From positions 930,001 through 994,000 of the forward strand of contig NZ_CP080521.1 of NCBI RefSeq assembly GCF_019468565.1: a stretch of DNA of 64,000 nt. Direction: 5' to 3'. This document shows, in pieces, positions 41,479 through 50,512 of this stretch (position 1 is its first letter; every line of letters begins with the position of its first letter). Made by a program: the position numbers and the translations under genes. The DNA comes from Pseudonocardia sp. DSM 110487. Its GTDB lineage: Bacteria > Actinomycetota > Actinomycetes > Mycobacteriales > Pseudonocardiaceae. The notes beneath the pieces were generated by a model, which was not told where the DNA came from, did no database searches, and saw only the letters and a list, made by a program, of their open reading frames with translations.

Positions 41479-42681
41479 TCACGCGCGCAACGGGCGGAAG
41501 AACGCCCGGATGTCGTCGACGAGCAGCCCGGGTTCCTCCAGCGCCGGGAAGTGCCCGCCTCGGGGCATCACGGTGAGACGGCGGAGGTCGGTGTACGCCC
41601 GCTCGACGTACCGGCGCGGGTAGCTCGCCCCGAACAGCGCGACCGCGGCGGGCACCCCGACCCGCAGGCCGGGCGGGAGCCGGTGCGTGTCGATCCCCGG
41701 CGGGGAGTGCGGGTACCGCTGCACGAGATCGGGATCGCTGCTCAGGCCCCACTCGCGGTAGAAGCGGAACGAGCTGCCGATGGTGCCGGTCAGCCAGTAA
41801 AGGCTCACCACCGTCAGCAGCTGGTCGTGGGTGAACCGGGTGCGGAGGTCGCCGTCGCAGTCGCTCCAGTCCCGCCACTTGTCGAGGATCCACGCGGCGA
41901 GGCCGACCGGTGAGTCGGACAGCCCGTACGCGAGCGTCAGCGGGCGGGTGCGCTGGGTGTGGGCGTACGCGCCACCGGCTTCGCGATCGAGCCGTCGGCG
42001 CCGCAGGAACCGCTGCTCCTCGCCCGACAGGTCGTCGTCAACGGGTGGCTCGGCCGGGAATCCGGTGTGGACGCCGACCAGCCGTAGCGGGTGCTCGATC
42101 GCCAGACGTGTGGTGACGAACGCGCCGATGTCGCCCCCGTGTGCCGCGAAGCGCTCGTAGCCGAGCGCCGACATGAGCTCGCACCACACGTCCGTCACCC
42201 GCCGCGACCTGCCGGCGGGCAGCGGATCGGAGAACCCGTATCCGGGCAGTGACGGGACAACCACGTCGAATGCGTCCTCCGGATCGGCGCCGTGTGCCGC
42301 CGGGTCGGCCAGCGGGCCGACGACGTCGGCGAACTCCGCGAACGTGCTCGGCCATCCGTGGGTCAGCACGATGGGCAGCGGCCTCGGGCCGCGTCCGCGC
42401 ACGTGCACGGCGTGGATCCGGACCCCGCCGACCGCCGCCCTGATCTGCGGCAGCCGGTTGAGCGCCGCCTCGGCGGTGTGCCAGTCGTACCCGTCGCGCC
42501 ACCGGGCCACCAGCTCACGCAGGAAGGGCTGATCGAGGCCGCCCTCCTCATCGGACGGCCAGCGGACGCGAGCGAGCCGTTGGTGGAGGTCGTCGAGTGC
42601 GGGCTGTGGGACGTTGATCGTGAACGCGGGCAGCACACCAACGGGCTTCCCGGATGGTTGGAGCTCGATGCGGCGTGTCAT
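41479..42681 (-). CDS. Epoxide hydrolase of the EHN/microsomal type
   Basis: 400 residues. The N-terminal EHN domain (FTINVPQPALDDLHQRLARV) is followed by an alpha/beta-hydrolase fold with the oxyanion motif LTHGWPSTFAEF near residue 107, nucleophile Asp in AHGGDIGAFVT near 186 and catalytic His in MPRGGHFPALEEP near 375. It opens epoxides through a covalent ester. The natural substrate is unknown. It converges on osmC across a strong terminator. Confidence 0.9.
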   Translation of the reverse strand: MTRRIELQPSGKPVGVLPAFTINVPQPALDDLHQRLARVRWPSDEEGGLDQPFLRELVARWRDGYDWHTAEAALNRLPQIRAAVGGVRIHAVHVRGRGPRPLPIVLTHGWPSTFAEFADVVGPLADPAAHGADPEDAFDVVVPSLPGYGFSDPLPAGRSRRVTDVWCELMSALGYERFAAHGGDIGAFVTTRLAIEHPLRLVGVHTGFPAEPPVDDDLSGEEQRFLRRRRLDREAGGAYAHTQRTRPLTLAYGLSDSPVGLAAWILDKWRDWSDCDGDLRTRFTHDQLLTVVSLYWLTGTIGSSFRFYREWGLSSDPDLVQRYPHSPPGIDTHRLPPGLRVGVPAAVALFGASYPRRYVERAYTDLRRLTVMPRGGHFPALEEPGLLVDDIRAFFRPLRA

Positions 42682-42790
42682 CTCGTCGACGGCGGGCGCG
42701 TGCCGTTGACTGGGCGCGGGTACCCGATCGGGTTACACGTCCACCTTCTCGGATGCGCGGCGGAGGCTGCCCGTGGCAGGAACAGTCGCA

Positions 42791-42883
42791 ATGGTGCTGG
42801 CTGACGGCGATCATGACGGAGGAGGTGGCCTGATCGCCCTGCTCATCATATTGCTGGTGCTGTACCTGCTGTTCCGCAAGTGA
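42791..42883 (+). CDS. Tiny membrane protein (30 residues or fewer)
   Basis: The frame encodes GGGGLIALLIILLVLYLLFRK after a short polar start, which is one transmembrane helix with a basic end. GGAGGAGG at 42820-42827 lies inside this frame just before CTGATC, so the true start may be the CTG there, giving MIALLIILLVLYLLFRK. Similar unnamed single-helix microproteins occur in actinobacteria. Function unknown. Confidence 0.4.
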   Translation: MVLADGDHDGGGGLIALLIILLVLYLLFRK

Positions 42884-43017
42884 CGGCGTCGGCTCCCGGC
42901 CCTCGGGCCGGCAACAGGTCGTGATCAGCGCACGTGGTTCCGGCGCGGCAGAACCGTCGCCGGCGTACCACCCCCCGCGATCATCGCGCGGCGCGGTGCA
43001 AACGAGCTGAAACCCTG

Positions 43018-43088
43018 CTCCGCCGCCAGGATTCGAACCTGGACCATCGGAACCAAAATCCGAGGTGCTGCCGTTACACCACGGCGGA
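43018..43088 (-). tRNA. tRNA-Gln (anticodon UUG)
   Basis: 71 nt without encoded CCA. Acceptor TCCGCCG pairs with CGGCGGA plus discriminator G. The anticodon arm is TCGGA-TTTTGGT-TCCGA with anticodon TTG. The T arm is CCAGG-TTCGAAT-CCTGG. All stems pair. In many actinobacteria this tRNA sits next to glmU; here it is 3 kb away. Confidence 0.95.
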
Positions 43089-43270
43089 CAGGCCTTCATC
43101 CTGGCATGGGCCGGGAACCGGTTTGCACGGTGCCGCGTTGGCTCGGGCGAGCGGCGACGTCTGCGCGCTTCGGGTGGTTCGCCGGGAGTTCGCATGCGGT
43201 GGCGGTGGACGACATCGTCATCCCTTAGCCTCGCCGCGCGAGACCGTTTCGGACCAGCCCGAGGAGCCAG

Positions 43271-44209
43271 ATGACCGTCACGGCCCAGGACCCGCTCACC
43301 GCGGGTCCCAATCCGGTGATCACCGGGCGGCGCACGGCGTTCCAGCACGCAATGATCTATGTGTTCGTGGCGGTTCCGATGATCGCGCCCGTCGTGGCCG
43401 TGCCGCTGGTGTGGGGCTGGGGAGTCGACTGGCACGATCTGCTGCTGCTCGCCGTGTTCTACGTGCTGGCGATGCTGGGCGTCACGGTCGGGTTCCACCG
43501 CCACTTCACCCACAAGTCGTTCAAGGCGAAGACGTGGCTGCGGGTCGCGATGGCGATCACCGGGTCACTCGCCGTGCAGGGCAACGTGCTCAACTGGGTG
43601 GCCGACCACCGGCGCCACCACGCCTTCTCCGACCGGGAGGGCGACCCGCACTCGCCGTGGCTGCACGGCACGTCGCCGCTCGCGGTCGCGCGCGGGTTCC
43701 TGCACGCGCACATGACCTGGTTCTTCGACCGGAACGAGACCAACCAGCGGCGCTTCATCCCCGACCTGCTCGCCGACCGGGCGGTCGTGCGGGTGAGCAA
43801 GACGTTCGGGGTGTGGGTGGCGGTGAGCCTGCTGCTCCCGGCGGTGCTCGGCGCGCTCATCTCGTGGTCATGGACCGGCGCGATCACCGGCTTCTTCTGG
43901 GGTGGGTTGGTGAGGCTCGCGCTCTCCAACCACGTCACGTGGTCGATCAACTCGATCTGCCACATGATCGGGGAGCGCCCGTTCCGCTCCCGCGACCGTT
44001 CGCGCAACTTCTGGCCGCTCGCGATCCTGTCCATGGGCGAGTCGTGGCACAACCTGCACCACGCCGACCCGACGTGTGCCCGCCACGGGGTGCTGCGCGG
44101 TCAGATCGACATCTCGGCACGGGTCATCTGGATGTTCGAGCGCCTCGGCTGGGCATACGACGTGCGCTGGCCGACCAGCCGCCGGCTGGCCCGCCTCACG
44201 GCCAACTGA
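43271..44209 (+). CDS. Membrane acyl-CoA desaturase
   Basis: 312 residues with four membrane segments and the three histidine boxes of Delta9-type desaturases: GFHRHFTHKS near residue 76, ADHRRHHAFSD near 115 and ESWHNLHHADP near 258. These bind the di-iron centre that introduces a cis double bond into fatty acyl-CoA. It resembles mycobacterial DesA3. GAGGAG precedes the ATG, and TAGCCT at 43227 is a possible -10. It likely adjusts membrane fluidity. Confidence 0.93.
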   Translation: MTVTAQDPLTAGPNPVITGRRTAFQHAMIYVFVAVPMIAPVVAVPLVWGWGVDWHDLLLLAVFYVLAMLGVTVGFHRHFTHKSFKAKTWLRVAMAITGSLAVQGNVLNWVADHRRHHAFSDREGDPHSPWLHGTSPLAVARGFLHAHMTWFFDRNETNQRRFIPDLLADRAVVRVSKTFGVWVAVSLLLPAVLGALISWSWTGAITGFFWGGLVRLALSNHVTWSINSICHMIGERPFRSRDRSRNFWPLAILSMGESWHNLHHADPTCARHGVLRGQIDISARVIWMFERLGWAYDVRWPTSRRLARLTAN

Positions 44210-44221
44210 CATCCGTCCACC

Positions 44222-44237
44222 CCGGCCTGACCAGGCC
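44222..44237. terminator. Short hairpin after the desaturase gene
   Basis: CGGCCT pairs with AGGCCG around GACC, 12 bp after the stop. A second short palindrome GTGGGCCCCCAC follows near 44273. It is a weak terminator candidate between the desaturase and the sugar cassette. Confidence 0.35.
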
Positions 44238-44374
44238 GAACCGGGCAGGCGCCGGTAGCTGCCACGTTCGGGTGGGCCCCCACCCGGGGCCGGGCTGGAC
44301 GCGGCTCGTGGAACACTGGCGGCCGTGCGCGTGGAGAAAGTGCGCACCGAGGCGACAACCGGGGGGTCGACGCG

Positions 44375-45661
44375 GTGCTGACCGACAACGCTCAGTCCGA
44401 CGCGGAAGCGCGTGGGCCGGGCGTGGGTGTCCCGGCCCCGTCCTGCCGGCTCTGCGGGTCGACGCAGCTGCGTAGCTTCCTCGATCTCGGCGCAACGCCC
44501 CCCTGTGAGCGGATCCTCACGGCGGAGGAGACCGAGGAGCCGGAGGTCACCTACCCGCTGCACGTGCGGGTGTGCGCCCGGTGCCTGCTGGCCCAGCTCC
44601 CGCCGTTGATCACGCCCGAGGACACGTTCACCGAGTACGCCTACTTCTCGTCGTTCTCGACGTCATGGGTGGAGCACGCCCGCCGGTTCGTCGACGACGC
44701 CGTGACGCGGCTGAAGCTGGGACCGGAGTCGTTCGTCGTCGAGGTCGCGAGCAACGACGGTTACCTGCTGCAGCACGTCGTCGAGCGCGGCATCCGCTGC
44801 CTCGGCGTCGAGCCGTCGGTGAACGTCGGCGAGGCGGCGCGGGAGAAGGGCGTGCCCACGCTCACCGCGTTCCTCACGCCCGAGACCGGCGAGCAGGTGC
44901 GCAAGGAGCACGGCCCGGCCGACCTCGTCTCCCTCAACAACGTCTACGCGCACATCCCGGACGTCATCGGGTTCACCCGGGGGCTGCGGTCGATGGTGGC
45001 CGACGACGGGTGGGTGTCGATCGAGGTGCAGCACCTGCTCACGCTGGTGGAGCGCACCCAGTTCGACACGGTCTACCACGAGCACTTCCAGTACTACACG
45101 CTGCTCACGGGCCAGCGGGCGCTCGCCACCGGCGGCCTCACCCTCGTCGACGTCGAGCTGCTCGACACCCACGGCGGGTCGATCCGGATGTGGGCCCGGC
45201 CCAGCGAAGTGGCCGGTGAGCCGTCGGAGCGGGTGCGCGAGGTGCTCGCCGCCGAGGAGGCAGCCGGGCTGCACACCGCGGAGGGCCACGACGGGTTCGC
45301 GGAGGCCGTGTCGCGGGTGCGCGACGACCTCGTCGCCTTCCTCGTGGACGCGCGGCGCGCGGGCAAGAAGGTCGTCGGCTACGGAGCCCCCGGCAAGGGC
45401 AACACGTTGCTCAACTACTGCGGCATCCGGCCCGACCTGCTCGCGTACACCGTGGACCGCAACCCCTACAAGCACGGCAAGTTCACGCCCGGGATGCGGA
45501 TCCCGGTGCTGCCTCCGGAGCGGATCGCCGCCGATCGACCGGACTACGTGCTCATCTTGCCGTGGAACCTGCGTGACGAGCTGGTCGAGCAGCTCTCCTA
45601 CGTGCGCGAGTGGGGCGGCAAGCTCGTGTTCCCGATCCCCGAGCTCGAGGTGGTCTCGTGA
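44375..45661 (+). CDS. Sugar C-methyltransferase-like SAM enzyme
   Basis: 428 residues with the three-part layout of NDP-sugar C-methyltransferases such as TylC3: an N-terminal zinc module (CRLCGS, then CARCLLAQ), a central SAM-binding fold (FVVEVASNDGYLLQH near residue 124) and a C-terminal Methyltransf_14 domain (KKVVGYGAPGKGNTLLNY). YHEHFQYYT matches the active-site HEHF motif. Known members methylate C3 of 4-keto sugars. It starts a four-gene cluster and its stop overlaps the next start by four bases. Confidence 0.87.
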   Translation: MLTDNAQSDAEARGPGVGVPAPSCRLCGSTQLRSFLDLGATPPCERILTAEETEEPEVTYPLHVRVCARCLLAQLPPLITPEDTFTEYAYFSSFSTSWVEHARRFVDDAVTRLKLGPESFVVEVASNDGYLLQHVVERGIRCLGVEPSVNVGEAAREKGVPTLTAFLTPETGEQVRKEHGPADLVSLNNVYAHIPDVIGFTRGLRSMVADDGWVSIEVQHLLTLVERTQFDTVYHEHFQYYTLLTGQRALATGGLTLVDVELLDTHGGSIRMWARPSEVAGEPSERVREVLAAEEAAGLHTAEGHDGFAEAVSRVRDDLVAFLVDARRAGKKVVGYGAPGKGNTLLNYCGIRPDLLAYTVDRNPYKHGKFTPGMRIPVLPPERIAADRPDYVLILPWNLRDELVEQLSYVREWGGKLVFPIPELEVVS

Positions 45662-46527
45662 AGGTCGTGCTGTTCTGCGGTGGCTATGGGATGCGGATGC
45701 GCGACGGCGTGTCCGATCTGCCCAAGCCGATGCACCCGGTGGGACCACGGCCGCTGATCTGGCACGTGATGCGCTACTACGCGCACTTCGGGCACACCGA
45801 CTTCGTGCTGTGCCTCGGCTACGGGGCCCACCACATCAAGGACTTCTTCCTGACCTACTCCGAGACCGCGTCCAACGACTTCGTGCTGCGCGGCGGGGAC
45901 GTGCACCTCTTGGGCAGCGACATCTCCGACTGGACCATCACGTTCGTGCACACCGGGCTCGACTCCCCGATCGGGGAGCGGCTGCGGCGGGTGCGCCGGC
46001 ACGTGGCGGGCGAGGAGATGTTCCTGGCCAACTACGCCGACGTGCTCACCGACCTGCCGCTGAACAGGATGGTGGAGAAGTTCCGGCGCTCGGACGCGGT
46101 GGGCGCGCTGCTGGCGGTGCCGCCGCAGTCGGCGTTCCACTGCGTCGACGTGGGTGACGACGACCGGGTTGCCGGGATCACCACGTTGCAGGAGATGCCG
46201 CTGTGGGAGAACGGCGGCTACTTCGTGCTGCGCCCGGAGATCTTCGACTACCTGCCCCAGAACGGCGATCTGATCATGGATGCGTGCCGCCCGCTGGCGA
46301 AGGAGGGCCGGTTGATGGCCTACCGCCATCGCGGGTTCTGGCAGCCTGCCGACACGGTGAAGGAGCGCCACGCCCTCGAGGCGGCCTACCGGGCCGGGAA
46401 CCGGCCGTGGATGCTCTGGGAGCAGGACACCGACAACGCCGACGACGAACCGGATTTCGTCACGCCCGAGCACGACCCGCTGCAGGCCGCCATCGCGAGC
46501 ATGCGCGGCGCCCTCGTCGAGCGGTAG
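45658..46527 (+). CDS. RfbF-like glucose-1-phosphate cytidylyltransferase
   Basis: 289 residues, nucleotidyltransferase fold. The start FCGGYGMRMRDGVSDLPKPM matches the GGxGTR...KPM signature of RfbF with Met for Thr, and LIWHVMRYYAHFGHTDFVLC is strongly RfbF-like, as are WENGGYFVL and FWQPADTVKE. RfbF makes CDP-glucose. Here it would activate the sugar handled by the neighbouring enzymes. No CDP-glucose 4,6-dehydratase gene is next to it, so the actual sugar is uncertain. Confidence 0.82.
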   Translation: MKVVLFCGGYGMRMRDGVSDLPKPMHPVGPRPLIWHVMRYYAHFGHTDFVLCLGYGAHHIKDFFLTYSETASNDFVLRGGDVHLLGSDISDWTITFVHTGLDSPIGERLRRVRRHVAGEEMFLANYADVLTDLPLNRMVEKFRRSDAVGALLAVPPQSAFHCVDVGDDDRVAGITTLQEMPLWENGGYFVLRPEIFDYLPQNGDLIMDACRPLAKEGRLMAYRHRGFWQPADTVKERHALEAAYRAGNRPWMLWEQDTDNADDEPDFVTPEHDPLQAAIASMRGALVER

Positions 46528-46539
46528 CGGCGGGCTGAC

Positions 46540-47220
46540 GTGCTGACCCTGCTTCCCGAGCGTCTCGACCGGATGCTGCTGCTCGGTGCCCACTGCGACG
46601 ACATCGTGATCGGAGCGGGTGGGGCGCTCCTCGAGCTGTGCCGCGCCCACCCCGGCGTCACGGTGACGGCGCTCGTACTCACCGGCGGCGGCTCACTCCG
46701 CGAGGAGGAGGAGCGAGCCGCGCTCACCGCGTTCTGCCCCGGCGCGAAGCTCGACGTCACGGTCCTCGACCTGCCGGACGGGCGGGTGCCGACCCGGTGG
46801 GAGCGGGCCAAGCTCGCGCTCGAGGAGCTGCGCACGCACGGTGAGCCGGACCTCGTGCTCGCCCCGTCGGCGCACGACGCCCACCAGGACCACCGCACGC
46901 TCGCCGAGCTCGTGCCCACGGTGTTCCGCGACCACCTCACGCTGGGCTACGAGATCCTCAAGTGGGACGGCGACCTCGCCCAGCCGAGCGTGTACCTCCC
47001 GCTCGCCGAGCCCGTGCTGCGCGAGAAGATCGCGAAGCTGCACGAGCACTACGGGTCCCAGCGGGACCGGAGGTGGTTCGACCCGGAGACGTTCGGCGGC
47101 CTCGCCCGGATCCGGGGCGTGCAGTGCCACGCGCGGTACGCCGAGGCGTTCCACGTCGGGAAGCTGGTGCTCGGTGTGGCGCCGCTCCCGAGTGGCGATC
47201 CGATGGACGGGATCCGGTAA
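46540..47220 (+). CDS. PIG-L/LmbE-family deacetylase
   Basis: 226 residues. The zinc motif appears as GAHCDDIVIGAGG (HxDD) near residue 17, and APSAHDAHQDHRTLAEL near residue 109 gives the second His set. PIG-L enzymes remove acetyl groups from N-acetylglucosamine derivatives. In this cluster it implies an amino sugar intermediate or a free amine in the final sugar. It starts 13 bp after the cytidylyltransferase gene. Confidence 0.88.
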   Translation: MLTLLPERLDRMLLLGAHCDDIVIGAGGALLELCRAHPGVTVTALVLTGGGSLREEEERAALTAFCPGAKLDVTVLDLPDGRVPTRWERAKLALEELRTHGEPDLVLAPSAHDAHQDHRTLAELVPTVFRDHLTLGYEILKWDGDLAQPSVYLPLAEPVLREKIAKLHEHYGSQRDRRWFDPETFGGLARIRGVQCHARYAEAFHVGKLVLGVAPLPSGDPMDGIR

Positions 47221-47292
47221 CGGGCCCGGGGACGGGCTCGACGGAGAAATGAAGTACGGCGAGATGACGACGACCGAAGGGAAAGAGCACCT

Positions 47293-48318
47293 GTGCGCAT
47301 CCTGCTGACCGGCCACCAGGGCTACCTGGGCACCGTGATGGCCCCGATCCTCACCGCGGCAGGACACGAGGTGACCGGCCTGGACAGCGGCCTGTTCGCC
47401 GACTGCGTGCTCGGCTCCCTCGACGTCCCGGACGTTCAGGGCCTGTCCACCGACCTGCGTGACGTCACCGTCGAGCAGCTGCAGGGCTTCGACGCCGTCG
47501 TGCACATGGCGGCGCTGTCCAACGACCCGCTGGGCTCGCTCGCCCCGGAGATCACCTACGACATCAACCACCACGCCTCCACCCGGCTGGCGCGGCTGTC
47601 GAAGGAGGCGGGCGTCAAGCGCTTCGTCTACGCCTCCACCTGCTCGGTGTACGGCGCTCAGTCCGGCGACGAGCTCGTGGACGAGGACGCCCCGCTCAAA
47701 CCGGTCACCCCTTACGCGATCTCGAAGGTCCGCGTCGAGGACGACCTCGCGGAGCTGGCCGACAGCGACTTCGTGCCGGTCTCGATGCGCAACGCCACCG
47801 CGTTCGGCTTCTCGCCGCGGCTGCGCGCCGACATCGTGCTGAACAACCTCGTGGGGCACGCGATCCTGACCAACGTGGTCAAGGTGCTCTCCGACGGCAC
47901 CCCGTGGCGCCCGCTCGCCCATGCCGACGACATCGCGGGCGCCGTGGCCGCCGCGCTCGCCGCGCCCGCCGACGTGGTGCGGGCCCGCGCCTACAACGTG
48001 GGCACCGAGAGGAACAACCGCACCGTCGCCGAGATCGCCCAGGCCGTGGTGGACGCCGTGCCCGGCTCGGAGCTCTCGATCACCGGCGAGGCCGGCAACG
48101 ACCCGCGCTCCTACCGCGTCGACTTCGCCCGCGCTCGCAAGGAGCTCGGGTTCGAGGCGCAGTGGTCCATCCCGGACGGCGCCGTCCAGCTGGCGAAGGA
48201 GTACCGCGAGCGCGGCCTCACCCAGGAGGCGTTCGACAAGAAGTTCACGAGGCTCGCCGTGCTGGCCGCCCGCCAGGAGAAGGGCGAGCTGGACGGGGCG
48301 ATGCGCGTCACCGCCTGA
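47293..48318 (+). CDS. NAD-dependent nucleotide-sugar epimerase/dehydratase
   Basis: 341 residues, extended short-chain dehydrogenase fold. The Rossmann motif is LLTGHQGYLGTVMAP at the start, and the catalytic Ser/Tyr/Lys set is ASTCSVYG followed by TPYAISK near residue 140. The substrate-binding half contains RPLAHADDIAGA. It would epimerise, reduce or dehydrate the nucleotide sugar made in the same cluster. The C-terminal ~30 residues are an added charged helix. A repeat of family A follows. Confidence 0.9.
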   Translation: MRILLTGHQGYLGTVMAPILTAAGHEVTGLDSGLFADCVLGSLDVPDVQGLSTDLRDVTVEQLQGFDAVVHMAALSNDPLGSLAPEITYDINHHASTRLARLSKEAGVKRFVYASTCSVYGAQSGDELVDEDAPLKPVTPYAISKVRVEDDLAELADSDFVPVSMRNATAFGFSPRLRADIVLNNLVGHAILTNVVKVLSDGTPWRPLAHADDIAGAVAAALAAPADVVRARAYNVGTERNNRTVAEIAQAVVDAVPGSELSITGEAGNDPRSYRVDFARARKELGFEAQWSIPDGAVQLAKEYRERGLTQEAFDKKFTRLAVLAARQEKGELDGAMRVTA

Positions 48319-48331
48319 GCACCCGCAGTTT

Positions 48332-48457
48332 CCGGTGGTCGAGTAGCGCCGGCCCGCCAGGGCCGGCGCGAATCGAGACCACAGGCCACGGCCTGCCTCT
48401 ATGTTCGTGGTCTCGATACGGGCCGGCGCCGGGGCGCCGTCCCTACTCGACCACCGG
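48332..48457. repeat. Dispersed palindromic repeat A, copy 3
   Basis: CCGGTGGTCGAGTAGCGCCG at the left and its inverse at the right flank inner CGAATCGAGACCAC and GTGGTCTCGATACG. It lies between the converging epimerase and NTF2-like genes. The left half is almost identical to copy 4. Confidence 0.75.
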
Positions 48458-48471
48458 AGCGGGATGCTCGG

Positions 48472-48888
48472 CTACTCGGGCGGCTGCATGTGGCCGAGCT
48501 GGGTGAGCAGGCTCAGCTGGTCGTAGTACCACTCGGCCCGGACGACTTTCCCCTCCGCGTCGTACTCGTGGATCTCGCAGTAGGGCAGGGCCACCTCGCG
48601 CCCGGTCGCGGGTAGCGGGCCCAGCGGTCCGTCGTTGCGGCCCACACCGGTGAACAGCATCACCGTGGCCGAGCCGGCATCGAAGAAGCGAGGGCTGGTG
48701 ATCTTGCCGTCGGAGAATGCGGCCACCCAGCCCTGGTTGAGCTCGATGAACTGCTGGCGCCCTTTCACCGTGACGTTGCGCGCCTGGTCGACCAGTTCGC
48801 AGTTCTCGGCCAGATCGGCGGCCATTCCGTCCCAGTCGCGGCTGTTGAACAGGTCGGCGGAGCGGCGGTGGCTCTCGATGTTGCTCAT
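48472..48888 (-). CDS. SnoaL-like ester cyclase/NTF2 family protein
   Basis: 138 residues, one NTF2-like domain. HRRSADLFNSRDWDGMAADL at the start, and CEIHEYDAEGKVVRAEWYYD near the end, are typical of SnoaL-like proteins and limonene-epoxide-hydrolase relatives. GAGAGGGAA precedes the ATG. No substrate can be named. It is unrelated in close sequence to the other NTF2-like gene at 29417. Confidence 0.82.
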   Translation of the reverse strand: MSNIESHRRSADLFNSRDWDGMAADLAENCELVDQARNVTVKGRQQFIELNQGWVAAFSDGKITSPRFFDAGSATVMLFTGVGRNDGPLGPLPATGREVALPYCEIHEYDAEGKVVRAEWYYDQLSLLTQLGHMQPPE

Positions 48889-49033
48889 GGCGATTCCCTC
48901 TCGTTGAAGGGGCGCGCACTCTACTCGCTTGGTGACTCAGATCACACCGGCTGAACGGTGGCGACGACGATGCGCCTGCTGGTCCAGTACGTTCGAGCCG
49001 AGAGTGCTGTTCGTCCATGAGGGGGCTCGTCCC

Positions 49034-49306
49034 GTGTGCCGCAACATCCGGACCCTGCACAACTTCGAACCACCGGCCAGCACCGACGAGGTGCGCGCGG
49101 CTGCCCTGCAGTACGTGCGGAAGGTCAGTGGGACGGCCAAGCCGTCGCAGGCCAACGAGGCGGCCTTCGCGCGGGCCGTCGACGCCGTCACCGAGGCCAC
49201 CCGCCAGCTCCTCGACGAGCTCGTCACCGCGGCGCCGCCGAAGGACCGCGAGGTCGAGGCGGCGAAGGCGCGGGAGCGGGCCGCGGTGCGGTACGGCACG
49301 CGCTGA
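49034..49306 (+). CDS. DUF2277 family protein
   Basis: 90 residues. CRNIRTLHNFEPPASTDEVR followed by AALQYVRKVSGTAKPSQANE is the full DUF2277 signature, a small conserved actinobacterial family of unknown function. The GTG at 49034 gives the invariant (M)CRNI start. Its last 83 bp overlap the 3' end of the converging MFS gene, an unusually long tail-to-tail overlap. Confidence 0.88.
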   Translation: MCRNIRTLHNFEPPASTDEVRAAALQYVRKVSGTAKPSQANEAAFARAVDAVTEATRQLLDELVTAAPPKDREVEAAKARERAAVRYGTR

Positions 49307-50420
49307 GCCTGGCCTGCCACGCGGCCGCCACGACGAGTGCCGCCACCGCGGCGCCTGCCGAGGCGAGCAGCCCGTAACCGCCGCCGCTCATCACCGCGCC
49401 GGACGCCGCGCCGCCGCCGGCGGCCGAGATCCCCATCGCGACCTCGCCCCAGCCCTCCCTACGCGGGCGCTCGGCAGCGGGAACACCCGCGGTGAGCAGG
49501 GTGCTGCCGGCCACGAGGCCGAGGTTCCACCCGACACCGAGCAGCACGAGCGCCACGCCGAGCACGAGCGGCGCGCCCGCGGCCGTGGCCGCCAGCAACG
49601 CCGACACCACGAGCACCGCCCCGGCCAGCGCCGTCGTCGGCGTGGGGCCCCACCGGTCGGTGAGCCAACCCGACAGCGGCGCTGGCGCGAACATCCCGGC
49701 GATGTGCAGGCTCACCACCAGCCCGATCGCCCCCAGCCCGACGCCGAGGTGGTGCAGGTGCACCGGCGCCATGGTCATCACACCGACCATCACCAGGTTC
49801 GTGAGCGCCAGCACCGCGAGCCCGCGCACCGGGGTGCCGTGCGTCGCGACGTGCGGGTCCGGTTCCGTCTCGGGCAAGCGCATCGGCAGCCGCAGCAGCA
49901 GGCCGGCGCCGGCGGCGAAGCAGACCGCCGCCACGACGTACGCTCCGCTCAGCCCTGGCAACCCGAGCGCGCGGCCGAGCACGTCCGCCGGCACCAGCAG
50001 GTTCGGCCCGGCCACCGCGCCCACAGTGGTGGCCACGAGCACCGTGGCCATGGCGCGGGCCCGCGCCCCCTCCGGTGCGCCGTCGGCCGCCGCGTACCGG
50101 CCGAGCATCACGGCGGCCGTCCCCGCGCCCAGCAGGAGGGTGCCGACGAGTAGCCCGGTCAGATCGCCGGCCAGCACGACGACGACGCTCCCGCCCGTCG
50201 CCACCGCCAGCCCGGTGGCGAGCGCCCGCGGGCGCCCGCACCGCCGGCTGAGCGCCGACATCCCGAGGGCCGCCACGGCCGACCCGACCACGAGCACGGC
50301 CTGCGGGAGCCCGGCCACGGCGTCCGAGCCGCCGAGGTCGCGGGCCAGCAGGGCGGCGGCCGAGCCACCGATGGACTGGGCGAGCCCGCCGAGCAGGCTC
50401 GCGAGCAGCAGTGGGAACAC
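49224..50420 (-). CDS. MFS transporter
   Basis: 398 residues with twelve membrane segments. The cytoplasmic loop between helices 2 and 3 has SRRCGRPRALATGLA, a typical MFS motif A. A Pro/Arg-rich tail of about 25 residues ends the protein and overlaps DUF2277. The GTG at 50420 follows TACCGT by 7 nt, so the mRNA is probably leaderless. It is divergent from an Lrp regulator, suggesting amino-acid export; the substrate is not known. Confidence 0.85.
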   Translation of the reverse strand: MFPLLLASLLGGLAQSIGGSAAALLARDLGGSDAVAGLPQAVLVVGSAVAALGMSALSRRCGRPRALATGLAVATGGSVVVVLAGDLTGLLVGTLLLGAGTAAVMLGRYAAADGAPEGARARAMATVLVATTVGAVAGPNLLVPADVLGRALGLPGLSGAYVVAAVCFAAGAGLLLRLPMRLPETEPDPHVATHGTPVRGLAVLALTNLVMVGVMTMAPVHLHHLGVGLGAIGLVVSLHIAGMFAPAPLSGWLTDRWGPTPTTALAGAVLVVSALLAATAAGAPLVLGVALVLLGVGWNLGLVAGSTLLTAGVPAAERPRREGWGEVAMGISAAGGGAASGAVMSGGGYGLLASAGAAVAALVVAAAWQARLSACRTAPRPAPAPSPPRPRGPSAAPR

Positions 50421-50512
50421 ACGGAAAACGGTAGGAAGGACGGGCGGCCCGGCGAAGGGGCGCAGCGGGGGTCGGGAGCCCGTTCCGGTTCACGAACGCG
50501 AGGAGTTCGCCG

